From Planctomycetota bacterium (GTDB taxonomy: Bacteria > Planctomycetota > UBA1135 > GCA-002748355), in assembly GCA_011321845.1 (NCBI GenBank), contig DROQ01000091.1:1-39046 (forward strand): a stretch of DNA of 39,046 nucleotides, given 5' to 3'. Position 1 is the first letter of the stretch; the number at the start of each line of letters is the position of its first letter. The position numbers were made by a program, and so were the translations under genes. The notes below the pieces were generated by a model that saw only the letters and a program-made list of their open reading frames with translations, was not told the DNA's origin and did not search any database. Of this stretch, positions 1-7,260 are shown one piece after another.

Positions 1-822
1 ACCATCAAGGACCTGGGCTTCGCCGCAGGCGGGCAGGGAACCTACAGCTACAAGACCCTGGTCATCACCCTCGCCCACCTCAAGGGGACGAGTATGAGCA
101 AAACCTTCGCCGACAACCTCGCCGGGCCGGTGGAGGTTCTGCGGAACAGCCCGCACAAGCTGGCCTTTCCCAAGGCTGACGCCTTTCACCTGGTCGGGCT
201 CAAGACGAGCTTCCGCCACGACGGCAAGCGTGACCTGGTGTTGGACATCCAGATCCAGGGCGCTTTCTTCAACGGCAGCACCCCCGGATCCCACCGCTCC
301 AGCAGCCTGGAGACCGTCTTCGCCCTCGACTACAGTTTAAGCAAACCCAAGAAGACCGGCTTTGGGCCCTACAAGCAGGGCGCCAAACTGGTCTTCGAGC
401 TGGAAGGCCAGAAAATCGTCTACTTCGGAACCGCCTGCAAGGCTTCCAACGGCAAGGCTCCCAACCTTGCCCTCTCGGGGGCCCCCACCCTGGGCAAGAC
501 CGTGGACTTCAGCCTCTCCGACCTCGAAAAGAACATGCCCGGCCTCTTCCTCGTGGGCACCAGCGACAGCAAATGGGGGGCCTTTACCCTCCCCCTCGAC
601 CTCAGCCCCCTGGGCGCCAAGGGCTGCACACTCCTGACGAACATCCTGATCATGGGACCGGGCAGCGCCGACGCGAACGGCCTCTTCAAACTCAGCGTCC
701 CCATCCCCAACATCCAGAGCCTGCGAGGAACCCGCATGATCCTCCAGGGCATCGCCCTGGACCCCAAGGCCAACCCCCTGGGCATGGCCTTTTCCCGCGG
801 CGCACGAACAGCTTTTCAATAG
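1..822 (+). CDS. C-terminal part of a probable exported protein, function unknown
   Basis: The frame is open from base 1. Codons upstream of the ATG at 94 read on without a stop, so that ATG is probably internal and at least 273 C-terminal residues are present; the true start lies outside the window. The protein has many small and aromatic residues and looks beta-rich. Its last ~90 residues (WGAFTLPLDL, a PLGAKGC segment, ADANG, then DPKANPLGMAFSRG at the end) resemble a C-terminal module I associate with large secreted proteins of marine Planctomycetota. That match is from memory. No catalytic motif is visible. G+C content and codon use are typical of the window, in contrast to the A+T-richer genes that follow. 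A small hairpin (844-858, CTCCT/AGGAG) follows the stop but has no T-run. Function and any enzymatic role are unknown. Confidence 0.7.
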   Translation, partial: TIKDLGFAAGGQGTYSYKTLVITLAHLKGTSMSKTFADNLAGPVEVLRNSPHKLAFPKADAFHLVGLKTSFRHDGKRDLVLDIQIQGAFFNGSTPGSHRSSSLETVFALDYSLSKPKKTGFGPYKQGAKLVFELEGQKIVYFGTACKASNGKAPNLALSGAPTLGKTVDFSLSDLEKNMPGLFLVGTSDSKWGAFTLPLDLSPLGAKGCTLLTNILIMGPGSADANGLFKLSVPIPNIQSLRGTRMILQGIALDPKANPLGMAFSRGARTAFQ

Positions 823-1076
823 AACAGCCTCCCCATCCCAAGACTCCTCGGAAAGGAGAGACCCAATCGTCCCGAGGAAGGCTCTCCTTCGTTACTCTCA
901 AGAACCGTGCTCTCCCTTCTGATTCTCTGCTTGGCCTATGGGGGACCGATTCATCTCCGAAGCCCAAAGAGGCCACCTAAGGGGAAAAAACACCCCTGTT
1001 GAAAAAGAGCGGATCGACAAGCGACTACCCGGGAAGAAACCTTGCCTGATTCCCCACCAATTGAAAACAACCCAAG

Positions 1077-1225
1077 GGACCCCGGTCAGACATCCGGATC
1101 AAAACCCCTGGGGAGGGAGGCGAAGCGATTCGGGCCAAAGGCAAGCTCCTTTTGGATTCTCCACACCCATGAGCAAAGTCGAAGAGCTGGATCTCTACCT
1201 TATTCCTTCTTGGAAAAAGTCTTGA
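1077..1225 (+). pseudogene. Decayed paralogue (C-terminal remnant) of the DUF1573-like lipoprotein gene at 2722-3933
   Basis: Bases 1077-1169 read PRSDIRIK, then GKLLLDSPHP, which lines up with PRYRIRVK and LVLFRILHP near the end of the lipoprotein at 2722-3933. At 1170 this frame hits a stop. Skipping two bases restores the homology in another frame: SKVEELDLYL, ending WKKS and a stop at 1223-1225, against GKVEELELTF ending GKK. A run of 19 bases (1173-1191) is identical to 3884-3902. Further upstream (907-1000) a frame encodes a hydrophobic stretch VLSLLILCLAYGG followed by basic residues. This could be the matching N-terminus (ILSLLIFILILL in the intact gene), which would mean the middle has been deleted, but that part is uncertain. 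An intrinsic terminator follows 22 bases after the remnant's stop, as expected for a former gene. Confidence 0.72.
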
Positions 1226-1247
1226 GGAATTGAGAGTCGGATCGATT

Positions 1248-1283
1248 AAGCATTTTTTCCCTACAAAAGGTGCTTTTTTTTTT
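1248..1283 (+). terminator. Rho-independent terminator after the decayed gene
   Basis: An 11-bp stem (1248-1258 with 1265-1275, two U-G pairs) closes a six-base loop (CCCTAC) and runs into ten T residues (1274-1283). It lies just after the remnant's stop at 1225 and about 100 bases before the next start codon. It would separate the first gene and the remnant from the three-gene cluster. Confidence 0.65.
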
Positions 1284-1381
1284 GTCTCTACCGTTAGGCT
1301 CCCTTCAAGAGTTCGTTCAATTTCCTTTAGGGTTCTGGACCATCAAACTTTTCCATTACCCTGTAATCCATGGAGGCCCAT

Positions 1382-1951
1382 ATGTTCATCCCCCCATCTC
1401 TTTTCCCCAAACCCGCCTTGAAGGTCATGTTAGGGATCGCCTTCTTTCTTTTCCTCTTCAAGAGTTCGATCCTTTTGCCCTTATTCGCAAATCCTGTAAC
1501 CAATTGTGACCCTTGCCCCAGAACCACATCTGTTTCCGGAAATTGTGACGGGAAAAATGGCCGGCCTTATATAACCGCTATTTGGGTTAAAGACAACAAA
1601 GATGACGGCGAAGATGGACAATGCAAAGACCCAAGCAAAGGGTGCAATCAAACCAAACTCTGTGAATGGAAAGGGCGCATTTTCGTTACAAATGTCGATG
1701 CAAACAACACAGAATACGGCAGTGTCCAAGTGAAAATTTATGGGCCTGGAAACATTAAAGCTTGCTACCATCTCGCTTACGGGGACACATGTATCAAAAA
1801 ATTCGGCACAACGGACACAACCAACCCTCCCATTACGAAGGGATGCTCAGAGGAATATCCCATAAAAATTCAAGGAACATATGGGGACATCACCTGCACC
1901 ACCTACTTGACTTTTAAATGCGGAGCTTGCCCAGCGCCAACGAACCAATGA
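1382..1951 (+). CDS. Small secreted cysteine-rich protein (12 Cys), unknown function
   Basis: This encodes 189 residues. I chose the ATG at 1382 over the ATG at 1370 because a GGAGG ribosome-binding site (1372-1376) sits five bases upstream of it. The N-terminus is basic, then strongly hydrophobic (MLGIAFFLFLFKSS to LLPLFA), and fits a Sec signal peptide cut before NPVTN. The mature part holds 12 cysteines (NCDPCP, GNCDG, QCKD, GCNQ, LCEW, ACYH, TCIK, GCSE, TCTT, KCGACP). The even number suggests disulfide bonds in an oxidising compartment. No enzyme motif is visible and I do not recognise a named family. The gene is A+T-richer than the neighbouring housekeeping genes. Its stop overlaps the next start (ATGA at 1948), so the two are probably co-translated. 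It is likely a small periplasmic or surface protein. Confidence 0.75.
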   Translation: MFIPPSLFPKPALKVMLGIAFFLFLFKSSILLPLFANPVTNCDPCPRTTSVSGNCDGKNGRPYITAIWVKDNKDDGEDGQCKDPSKGCNQTKLCEWKGRIFVTNVDANNTEYGSVQVKIYGPGNIKACYHLAYGDTCIKKFGTTDTTNPPITKGCSEEYPIKIQGTYGDITCTTYLTFKCGACPAPTNQ

Positions 1952-2673
1952 GCCATTTCCAAAAAACATCTTTCATCCTTCTTTTTCTTCTTTTCATCGG
2001 TGGAACACTATGGACAGTCCAGCTATTCCAACCTTCAAATCCGGGCGTTGAAGGCTCCAGGAAAATAACTCTTTTCAAGAGAGATGAAGAAGCAAAAAAA
2101 ACGGAGCAAAAAAGAAAACACCAGAAGGAACGCTCAGGTGAAAGGATACAGCGACCCACAGAAAGTCCCACAAAAGAGGGAAATGGTTCCAAGGTAACCC
2201 ACAAAGAAACCTTACTTTTTGATGTTCTCACAAAAGATCTCTTCAAGGGTATCCCTTCCCTTTTGAGAGCTCTCGGATACAACCGGGAAGAAATTCAAGA
2301 AGTATTAAAAAACAAAGTTCTTTCAGAAAAGCTAGGAAAACTACAGAAAAGAGCCATTGCAACAGATGGGGGATTTAACGATCAACTCGGTTCTCTTGGA
2401 TGTAAAATATTGATACCATTCATAACAGACGATGAACCGCAAAAGAACAAAGCTTTGCTCCAGGATGGAAAAATCCTCTTCAAAGATCCAAAGGATAAGA
2501 ATCACTACTTAGAATTAACAGCCTTCTTTGGTCATCACAAAACAGGCCAACGGACCTTTATCCGATACGACAAGTTCCCTGAAATGAATGCGATTCTTAA
2601 GGCCGAGATCCATTTCCTCCAACGTTTTCGCAGACAAGTAAGGAAGGAAGTCAATAAGTTCCTAAAAAAATGA
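1948..2673 (+). CDS. N-terminally membrane-anchored basic protein, unknown function
   Basis: The start at 1948 overlaps the previous stop (ATGA) and places a single hydrophobic helix at residues ~8-27 (FILLFLLFIGGTLWTV), with an uncleaved-anchor or signal-peptide look. Of the 241 residues, about 35-80 are a highly charged low-complexity linker (EEAKKTEQKRKHQKERS). The rest is a soluble alpha/beta region with no motif I recognise; it contains one cysteine (GSLGCKIL) and a basic helical C-terminus ending FLKK. An upstream in-frame ATG at 1918 would lie inside the previous gene and is less likely. The gene is A+T-rich, like its two neighbours, and sits between two other exported proteins, so it probably works in the envelope with them. 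The function is unknown. Confidence 0.7.
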   Translation: MSHFQKTSFILLFLLFIGGTLWTVQLFQPSNPGVEGSRKITLFKRDEEAKKTEQKRKHQKERSGERIQRPTESPTKEGNGSKVTHKETLLFDVLTKDLFKGIPSLLRALGYNREEIQEVLKNKVLSEKLGKLQKRAIATDGGFNDQLGSLGCKILIPFITDDEPQKNKALLQDGKILFKDPKDKNHYLELTAFFGHHKTGQRTFIRYDKFPEMNAILKAEIHFLQRFRRQVRKEVNKFLKK

Positions 2674-2721
2674 GGCTTTAAATTCCACACATTCTCCACC
2701 TTCAAGACACCCTAAAAATCA

Positions 2722-3933
2722 ATGCTTCCCTCTCAACAAAAAATCACTTTATGCCAAAAGTATAAGATTCTCTCCCTTTTGATCTTCATCCTTATCCTCC
2801 TTCCCCCGTCCTGCAAAAGGGAAAGTGATCCCCAAAAAAACAAGTGGAGACACCTCAAACGCTCAGAAATAAACGAATCCGAGGATCCCAAACAGCTTCT
2901 TTCTTCAAAAAGGAAGGATGCCCATCTTCAAAGGCCTAAAGAGGGAGAGAACAATCAAGAAGGGAGTCAAGTCCTTGAAGGGGAAGTCACTCTGGACTTG
3001 GGTTACTTTGATCGAAAAGCAATGGGGAAAGAGGCGACCATTAGCAAGGATTTTACCGTTGCCTTGCCTACAGGATCCAAGCTACTGTCTCTTTCAAAGT
3101 CATGCACCTGCGCAGAGGTTCTTTTAAAACTACCTAACGGGAAGTTTCTTCCCCTAAGGAAACCCTATCTCCCTTTCAAAGGGGTGGAAGATTCGAAAAC
3201 GGTCATACGGATCAAGATCAGGGTTCCGCCCGAAGAGGGAAAAGTGGCGGGCACCATCCGTTGGATCTTCGAGAACGGAAAGACCTTTGTTGGGCATTAT
3301 AAGGCCTGGGTTGGCAAACGATTCCATATGAACCCAGGGATCTGGTGGCTAGAAAACAAGGATTCCCATTCGCCCTACAGGATCTACATCAGCTCCTACA
3401 AAGCCTTCGAAATCCTTTCGCTAAGCAATGCTCCTCCCGGAGTAATTGCGCGGTTTCATCCGAGTAACTCCACAAAGGAAGCATGGGATATCGATCTCGA
3501 GTACATAGGGAAGACTCCTCTCGCCACTCCCGCCTTGCTCACCTTTTCCATGGACCATGGGTTTTCCATCCAGATCCCGATCAAACGAAGACCCCCCCTG
3601 GGACTTCGCATCCTCCCCTCGCCCTTCGTTTATTTTTCCCGAGTCCCCCTCCTTGGGCACAAGGATCGTGAAATCCACCTTGGAGGTTTCCATAGGGGGG
3701 ATCGGGTCCTCGAGCTGCGGACGAAACCCTTCTCTCCTTCCAAGGCACTCGTAAGCTGCAAGTTCCTTCCACCCAAAAAAAAGGAAGGCCCACCCCGCTA
3801 CCGTATCCGGGTCAAAAACATGGGTCTAGGGGAAAACGAATCCGCAGAAGGACTGGTTCTCTTTCGCATTCTCCATCCCAATGGCAAAGTCGAAGAGCTG
3901 GAACTGACCTTCTTACTCCTGGGAAAAAAATGA
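2722..3933 (+). CDS. DUF1573-like lipoprotein
   Basis: This 403-residue protein begins with a long hydrophobic segment (ILSLLIFILILLPPSC) ending in a plausible lipobox cysteine, so it is probably lipid-anchored and faces the periplasm. A charged linker (~30-85) follows. Residues ~90-205 follow the DUF1573/HYDIN-like beta-sandwich plan: a DLGYFDR-type opening strand, then SKSCTCAEV in place of the usual SCGCT, then IRIKIRVPPEEGKVAGTIRW. A second, more divergent half may be another beta-sandwich. DUF1573 proteins are widespread in Planctomycetota and Bacteroidota, and their role is not established. The gap to the gene before is 48 bases, so it may be the third gene of that cluster. A decayed copy of its 3' end lies at 1077-1225. 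The 3' half is more G+C-rich than the 5' half. Confidence 0.7.
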   Translation: MLPSQQKITLCQKYKILSLLIFILILLPPSCKRESDPQKNKWRHLKRSEINESEDPKQLLSSKRKDAHLQRPKEGENNQEGSQVLEGEVTLDLGYFDRKAMGKEATISKDFTVALPTGSKLLSLSKSCTCAEVLLKLPNGKFLPLRKPYLPFKGVEDSKTVIRIKIRVPPEEGKVAGTIRWIFENGKTFVGHYKAWVGKRFHMNPGIWWLENKDSHSPYRIYISSYKAFEILSLSNAPPGVIARFHPSNSTKEAWDIDLEYIGKTPLATPALLTFSMDHGFSIQIPIKRRPPLGLRILPSPFVYFSRVPLLGHKDREIHLGGFHRGDRVLELRTKPFSPSKALVSCKFLPPKKKEGPPRYRIRVKNMGLGENESAEGLVLFRILHPNGKVEELELTFLLLGKK

Positions 3934-4019
3934 GGTTTGGACTTCTTCTAGGCCTAAGGCCATGGAAGCAATCCATTGAGAACTCGACAGCGGGGGGGTG
4001 AGGCTTCATCCTTTTCGGG

Positions 4020-5546
4020 ATGAGCGCTCGCTGGATACTGGATGACAGACCCCTGGAACTCGAAGACCTCGCCCTGGTTCTCTCTGAGGATCCGCCTCAG
4101 CTGGAGCTGGCGCCGGAGACGCGAGAGGCGCTTGGGACCTCGCGGGCGGTCATCGAGGAGGTTCTGGCAGCGGGTCGAACGGTCTATGGGGTCAACACGG
4201 GTTTTGGGCGGCTTGCCCATGTCCGGATCGCGGACGACCAGCTCCAACAGCTGCAACGCAACCTGATTCTCTCGCACGCGACGGGAGTAGGGGAGCCCCT
4301 CTCGATCGGGGTCTCCCGGCTGATGCTCCTCCTCAGGATCAAAGCTCTCTGCCGTGGCTGCTCGGGGGTCCGGGTGGCACTGGTGGAACGGCTGATCGAT
4401 CTGTTCAACCGGAACTGGATCCCGGTCATTCCTCAGCAGGGGAGCGTGGGGGCTTCGGGGGACCTTGCGCCCTTGGCGCACATGGCCCTCTGCCTCCTGG
4501 GCATGGGAGAGGTCTGGAAGGATGGGGTGCGCCGTCCCACAGCGGAGGTCTACCAGGAAGAAGGCGTCGAACCCTTCGTGCTCCAGGCCAAGGAGGGGCT
4601 CGGCCTCATCAACGGGACCCAGTGCATGACGGCCATCGGGGTGATGGCCTGGCTCGAGGCCGAGAGGCTGGCCGACACGGCGGACATCGCATGCGCCATG
4701 TCCCTGGAGGCCCTGCGCGGCTCGATCCAACCCTTCAGGGCCGAGGTCCACGACGCGCGCGGCCAGCTCGGGCAGCAGGAGACGGCCCGGCATCTGCGCC
4801 GCCTGCTGGAGGGTTCGGAAATCCTCCCCAGCCACGCCGATTGCCACAAGGTCCAAGACGCCTACAGCCTGCGCTGCGTGCCCCAGGTCCACGGGGCCGT
4901 GCGCGACTGCCTCCGCTTCGTGCGGGGGGTGCTGGAGGCCGAGATCAACGCGGCCACGGACAATCCGCTGGTCTTCGCGAGCGGGGAGGTCATCTCGGCG
5001 GGAAACTTCCACGGGCAGCCGGTGGGGCAAGCCATGGACTTCTTGGGGATCTCGCTCTCGACCCTGGGCAACATCTCCGAGCGACGCATCGAGCAGATGG
5101 TCAACCCCGCCCTCTCGGGCTTGCCTGCCTTCCTGGCGCCCGAACCGGGGATCCAGTCGGGACTGATGATCCCGCAAGTAGTGGCCGCCAGCCTCGCCAG
5201 CGAGAACAAGGTCCTGGCCCATCCCTCCTCGGTGGACACCATCCCCACTTCGGCCAACCAGGAGGACCACGTCTCCATGGGGACCACGGCCGCCCGCCAC
5301 GCCCGGGACATCGCTCGCAACACGGCCCGCATCCTCGGGATCGAGCTGATCTGCGGCGCCCAGGGCCTCGAGTTCGACCGCAGCCTCCGGGCAGGCAAGG
5401 GGGTCGAAGCGGCCTACGCCTGTCTCCGGGAGCGCGTCCCCCCGCTCGAAGGAGACCGTTTCCTCGCTCCCGACCTCGAAGAGGCCTTCCAGCTGGTCCT
5501 CCAGGGGAAGATCCAGGACGCGGCGGCCCGCGCCCTCCAGACCTAG
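4020..5546 (+). CDS. hutH: Histidine ammonia-lyase
   Basis: The enzyme deaminates L-histidine to urocanate, the first step of histidine degradation in the cytoplasm. The 508-residue length is normal for HutH. Ala145-Ser146-Gly147 (in GSVGASGDLAPLAH) form the MIO electrophile. Other hallmarks are YGVNTGFGRL, INGTQ, GNFHGQPVGQAMDF and SANQEDHVSMG. The selectivity loop reads NLILSHATGVGE, which is the histidine-lyase form; tyrosine ammonia-lyases have a His-His or similar pair there. ATG 4020 is the first start after an in-frame stop at 3999 and has no strong ribosome-binding site. No hutU, hutI or hutG lies in the window; a glycosyltransferase follows 21 bases later. The family assignment is secure. 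Histidine as substrate is likely but is inferred from the loop sequence. Confidence 0.95.
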   Translation: MSARWILDDRPLELEDLALVLSEDPPQLELAPETREALGTSRAVIEEVLAAGRTVYGVNTGFGRLAHVRIADDQLQQLQRNLILSHATGVGEPLSIGVSRLMLLLRIKALCRGCSGVRVALVERLIDLFNRNWIPVIPQQGSVGASGDLAPLAHMALCLLGMGEVWKDGVRRPTAEVYQEEGVEPFVLQAKEGLGLINGTQCMTAIGVMAWLEAERLADTADIACAMSLEALRGSIQPFRAEVHDARGQLGQQETARHLRRLLEGSEILPSHADCHKVQDAYSLRCVPQVHGAVRDCLRFVRGVLEAEINAATDNPLVFASGEVISAGNFHGQPVGQAMDFLGISLSTLGNISERRIEQMVNPALSGLPAFLAPEPGIQSGLMIPQVVAASLASENKVLAHPSSVDTIPTSANQEDHVSMGTTAARHARDIARNTARILGIELICGAQGLEFDRSLRAGKGVEAAYACLRERVPPLEGDRFLAPDLEEAFQLVLQGKIQDAAARALQT

Positions 5547-5567
5547 CCAACCCTCCCAACTCCAACC

Positions 5568-6920
5568 ATGCGGCCCAGCCTCGCTCTCGATTACCGGCCC
5601 GCCCTCTTCTCCCGCTCGGGCATCGCCAGGGTCACCCGGGAGCTGGCCCGCGCCCTCGGCCCCCTCCTCGCCGAGACCGGCTCCCCCCTCCAGCTCTACG
5701 CCCACGCCCTCCGCCGCCCCCTCGACAGAGCGGGACACCCATGCTCCGCTCGCCTGGGCCAAGCGGGACACCCATGCTCTGCGCAGCTGCGCCGGCTGCG
5801 CCTGCCCGGCCGGCTGCTCCAAGCCCTTGCGCCCCTTGGGCTGGACGCCTGGCGGCTGAGCGGAAAACCACAGGCCTTCCTCTGGACGGACTACGTCTAT
5901 CCGGCCATCTCCCCCGGCCGTCCCTGCAAACGCTGGTTGCTGGTCCACGACCTCGCCTTTGTCGAAGACCCGAGGTTTCACGGTGCGAAGGCCTCCGAGG
6001 TTCTGCGACGCCGCTTCGAAAAGGCCCTCGCCCAGGCCGACCTCCTCCTCTACCCCAGCGAAGCCACCCGGGACGCCCTCCTCCAGCATTACCCTGGGGC
6101 CATGCGGGACACCCATTCTCAGCTCCTCCCCTTCGGGCTGGACCACGTCCCCCAGCCTGGGGCGGCGGAGATCCAGGCCGCAAAGGCAAAGGCCGCCCGC
6201 CTCCTCGGCAGCGAGGAGCCCTACCTGGTCATCCTGGGCACCCTCGAACCGCGCAAGAACCACGACTCCCTGCTGCGCGCCCTCGGCCTCCTGGCCGCCG
6301 AAGGAAGGCCCATCCCCCTCCTCGTCATCGGCGCCCCCGGCTGGCTCAGCGAGGAGCTGCAGGCCCGGTTGCGGAGCCATGGACCCAGGCTCCGGAATTC
6401 CCGCAAAAACCAGGGGCTCAGCGAAGAGCTGCAAGGCGGAAGCCGAGGAAAGGTTTTGGAAAGAGAATCTCCCCGCCAAAACCGAGGGCTCAGCGGAGAG
6501 CCGCAAGGGCGACCGCGGAACCGGCCCCGCGACATCCCCGGGGGCGCTCCGGGAACAAAAGGCGGAGCACCCTTCCCCCTCGCCTGGACCGGCCCCCTGC
6601 CCGACGCCGAGGTCTTTCCCCTCCTCGCCGGAGCCGCCGGCCTCGTCTATCCCTCCAGCCTCGAAGGCTTCGGCTTTCCTCCCCTCGAAGCCCTCCTCCT
6701 CGGCACCCCCGTCCTCGCGGGCGACTGCCCCGCCCTCCGGGAGACCCTCGCCGGACAGCGCGGCGCCCTCTTCGCGGATGGCCGCGACCCCGTCGCCCTC
6801 GCAGCCCAGATCCCCCAACTCATGACCCTCGGCACCGGCCCCTGCGAACAGCTCCGCTCCCGCCGCTGGAAGGCCGCCGCCGAGACCCTCCTCCCCCTCC
6901 TCCCCAAGACCGACGAATGA
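5568..6920 (+). CDS. GT4-family glycosyltransferase with internal repeat insertions
   Basis: This is a retaining GT-B glycosyltransferase that transfers a sugar from a nucleotide donor, probably in polysaccharide or glycoconjugate assembly. The N-terminal acceptor half begins LDYRPALFSRSGIARVTREL. The donor half has VILGTLEPRKNHDSLLRAL and the family signature YPSSLEGFGFPPLEAL, including the E-x7-E pair. Two regions are abnormal. Residues ~54-76 hold an 11-residue tandem repeat (AGHPCSARLGQ). Residues ~259-330 hold three 24-residue units that begin LSEELQ, LSEELQ and LSGEPQ, placed where other GT4 proteins have only a short loop before TGPLPDAEV. Both insertions keep the frame, so the protein may still be active. 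The gene follows hutH by 21 bases and precedes a small membrane protein by 16. Confidence 0.88.
   Translation: MRPSLALDYRPALFSRSGIARVTRELARALGPLLAETGSPLQLYAHALRRPLDRAGHPCSARLGQAGHPCSAQLRRLRLPGRLLQALAPLGLDAWRLSGKPQAFLWTDYVYPAISPGRPCKRWLLVHDLAFVEDPRFHGAKASEVLRRRFEKALAQADLLLYPSEATRDALLQHYPGAMRDTHSQLLPFGLDHVPQPGAAEIQAAKAKAARLLGSEEPYLVILGTLEPRKNHDSLLRALGLLAAEGRPIPLLVIGAPGWLSEELQARLRSHGPRLRNSRKNQGLSEELQGGSRGKVLERESPRQNRGLSGEPQGRPRNRPRDIPGGAPGTKGGAPFPLAWTGPLPDAEVFPLLAGAAGLVYPSSLEGFGFPPLEALLLGTPVLAGDCPALRETLAGQRGALFADGRDPVALAAQIPQLMTLGTGPCEQLRSRRWKAAAETLLPLLPKTDE
5728..5779. repeat. Two tandem copies of a dispersed short repeat inside the glycosyltransferase gene
   Basis: The 18-base word AGCGGGACACCCATGCTC occurs at 5729-5746 and again at 5762-5779, a 33-base period, and encodes AGHPCSA in both copies. 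The first copy is flanked by a perfect six-base inverted repeat (GAGCGG 5728-5733, CCGCTC 5746-5751), so it can fold into a hairpin. A third copy lies at 6105-6121 in another reading frame. Confidence 0.75.
6105..6121. repeat. Third copy of the GCGGGACACCCAT repeat
   Basis: GCGGGACACCCATTCTC matches the copies at 5731 and 5764 except for one base, but here it is read in a different frame (RDTHSQ instead of AGHPCSA). That points to conservation at the DNA level, as for a mobile or dispersed repeat, and not to protein selection. Confidence 0.65.
6343..6530 (+). repeat. 72-bp in-frame tandem repeat in the glycosyltransferase gene
   Basis: GGCTCAGC recurs at 6343, 6415 and 6487, exactly 72 bases (24 codons) apart. 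The best-conserved part of copies 2 and 3 (about 6396-6440 against 6464-6512) is clearly similar base by base, covering CCGCAAAAACCAGGGGCTC and the following GAAGAGCTGCAAGG. The first unit is the native loop sequence (WLSEELQARLR), so the array looks like duplication of host sequence. The third copy decays after about 40 bases. Confidence 0.8.
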
Positions 6921-6936
6921 CAATGAGGTCCCAGCC

Positions 6937-7260
6937 ATGAGATCCAAACATTCCCCGCTCAGCCGAGGCCTTCTCTACGGCCTCCTCGCCCTCCTCCTCC
7001 TGGGATGGGTCTACTACCAGAGCAACTTTGCGGGCTGGACCGGCCTCGCGACCTGGGGCTTCTTCGTCGCCTGGGCCTACCTGCTGACCTACGGCCTCCC
7101 GACGACCCTCGTCGTGCACGCCCTTGCGGCCGTCTGGGTCGGCCTTCCCTTCGGCCTCTTCCTCGGCACGGCCGCCCTCCTCTCCCTGGCCGCCCAGGTC
7201 CAGAGCCTCAAACTCCTCCGCGCCCTCCGCCAGCGCAAAACCCAGGAGGACCTCGCATGA
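6937..7260 (+). CDS. Small membrane protein, three predicted helices
   Basis: The 107-residue protein has hydrophobic segments at ~10-26 (GLLYGLLALLLLGWVYY), ~35-52 (TWGFFVAWAYLLTYG) and ~55-85 (TLVVHALAAVWVGLPFGLFLGTAALLSLA), followed by a basic tail ending QRKTQEDLA. It has no motif I recognise. A GAGGT site (6924-6928) lies upstream of ATG 6937. Its stop overlaps the amidohydrolase start (ATGA at 7257), so the two are probably translationally coupled and may act together at the membrane. The function is unknown. Confidence 0.7.
   Translation: MRSKHSPLSRGLLYGLLALLLLGWVYYQSNFAGWTGLATWGFFVAWAYLLTYGLPTTLVVHALAAVWVGLPFGLFLGTAALLSLAAQVQSLKLLRALRQRKTQEDLA

Noticed and set aside
4622-6940. 772-codon plus-strand frame rich in Pro and Arg
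   Set aside because: It is another frame of hutH and the glycosyltransferase, with no domain sequence.
3954-6947. 997-codon open frame on the minus strand
   Set aside because: It lies fully opposite hutH and the glycosyltransferase, which have clear family motifs. Its product is a Gly/Glu/Ala-rich composition artefact of G+C-rich DNA.
7005-7256. In-frame upstream extension of the amidohydrolase
   Set aside because: It covers the small membrane-protein gene in another frame. The export signal begins at ATG 7257.
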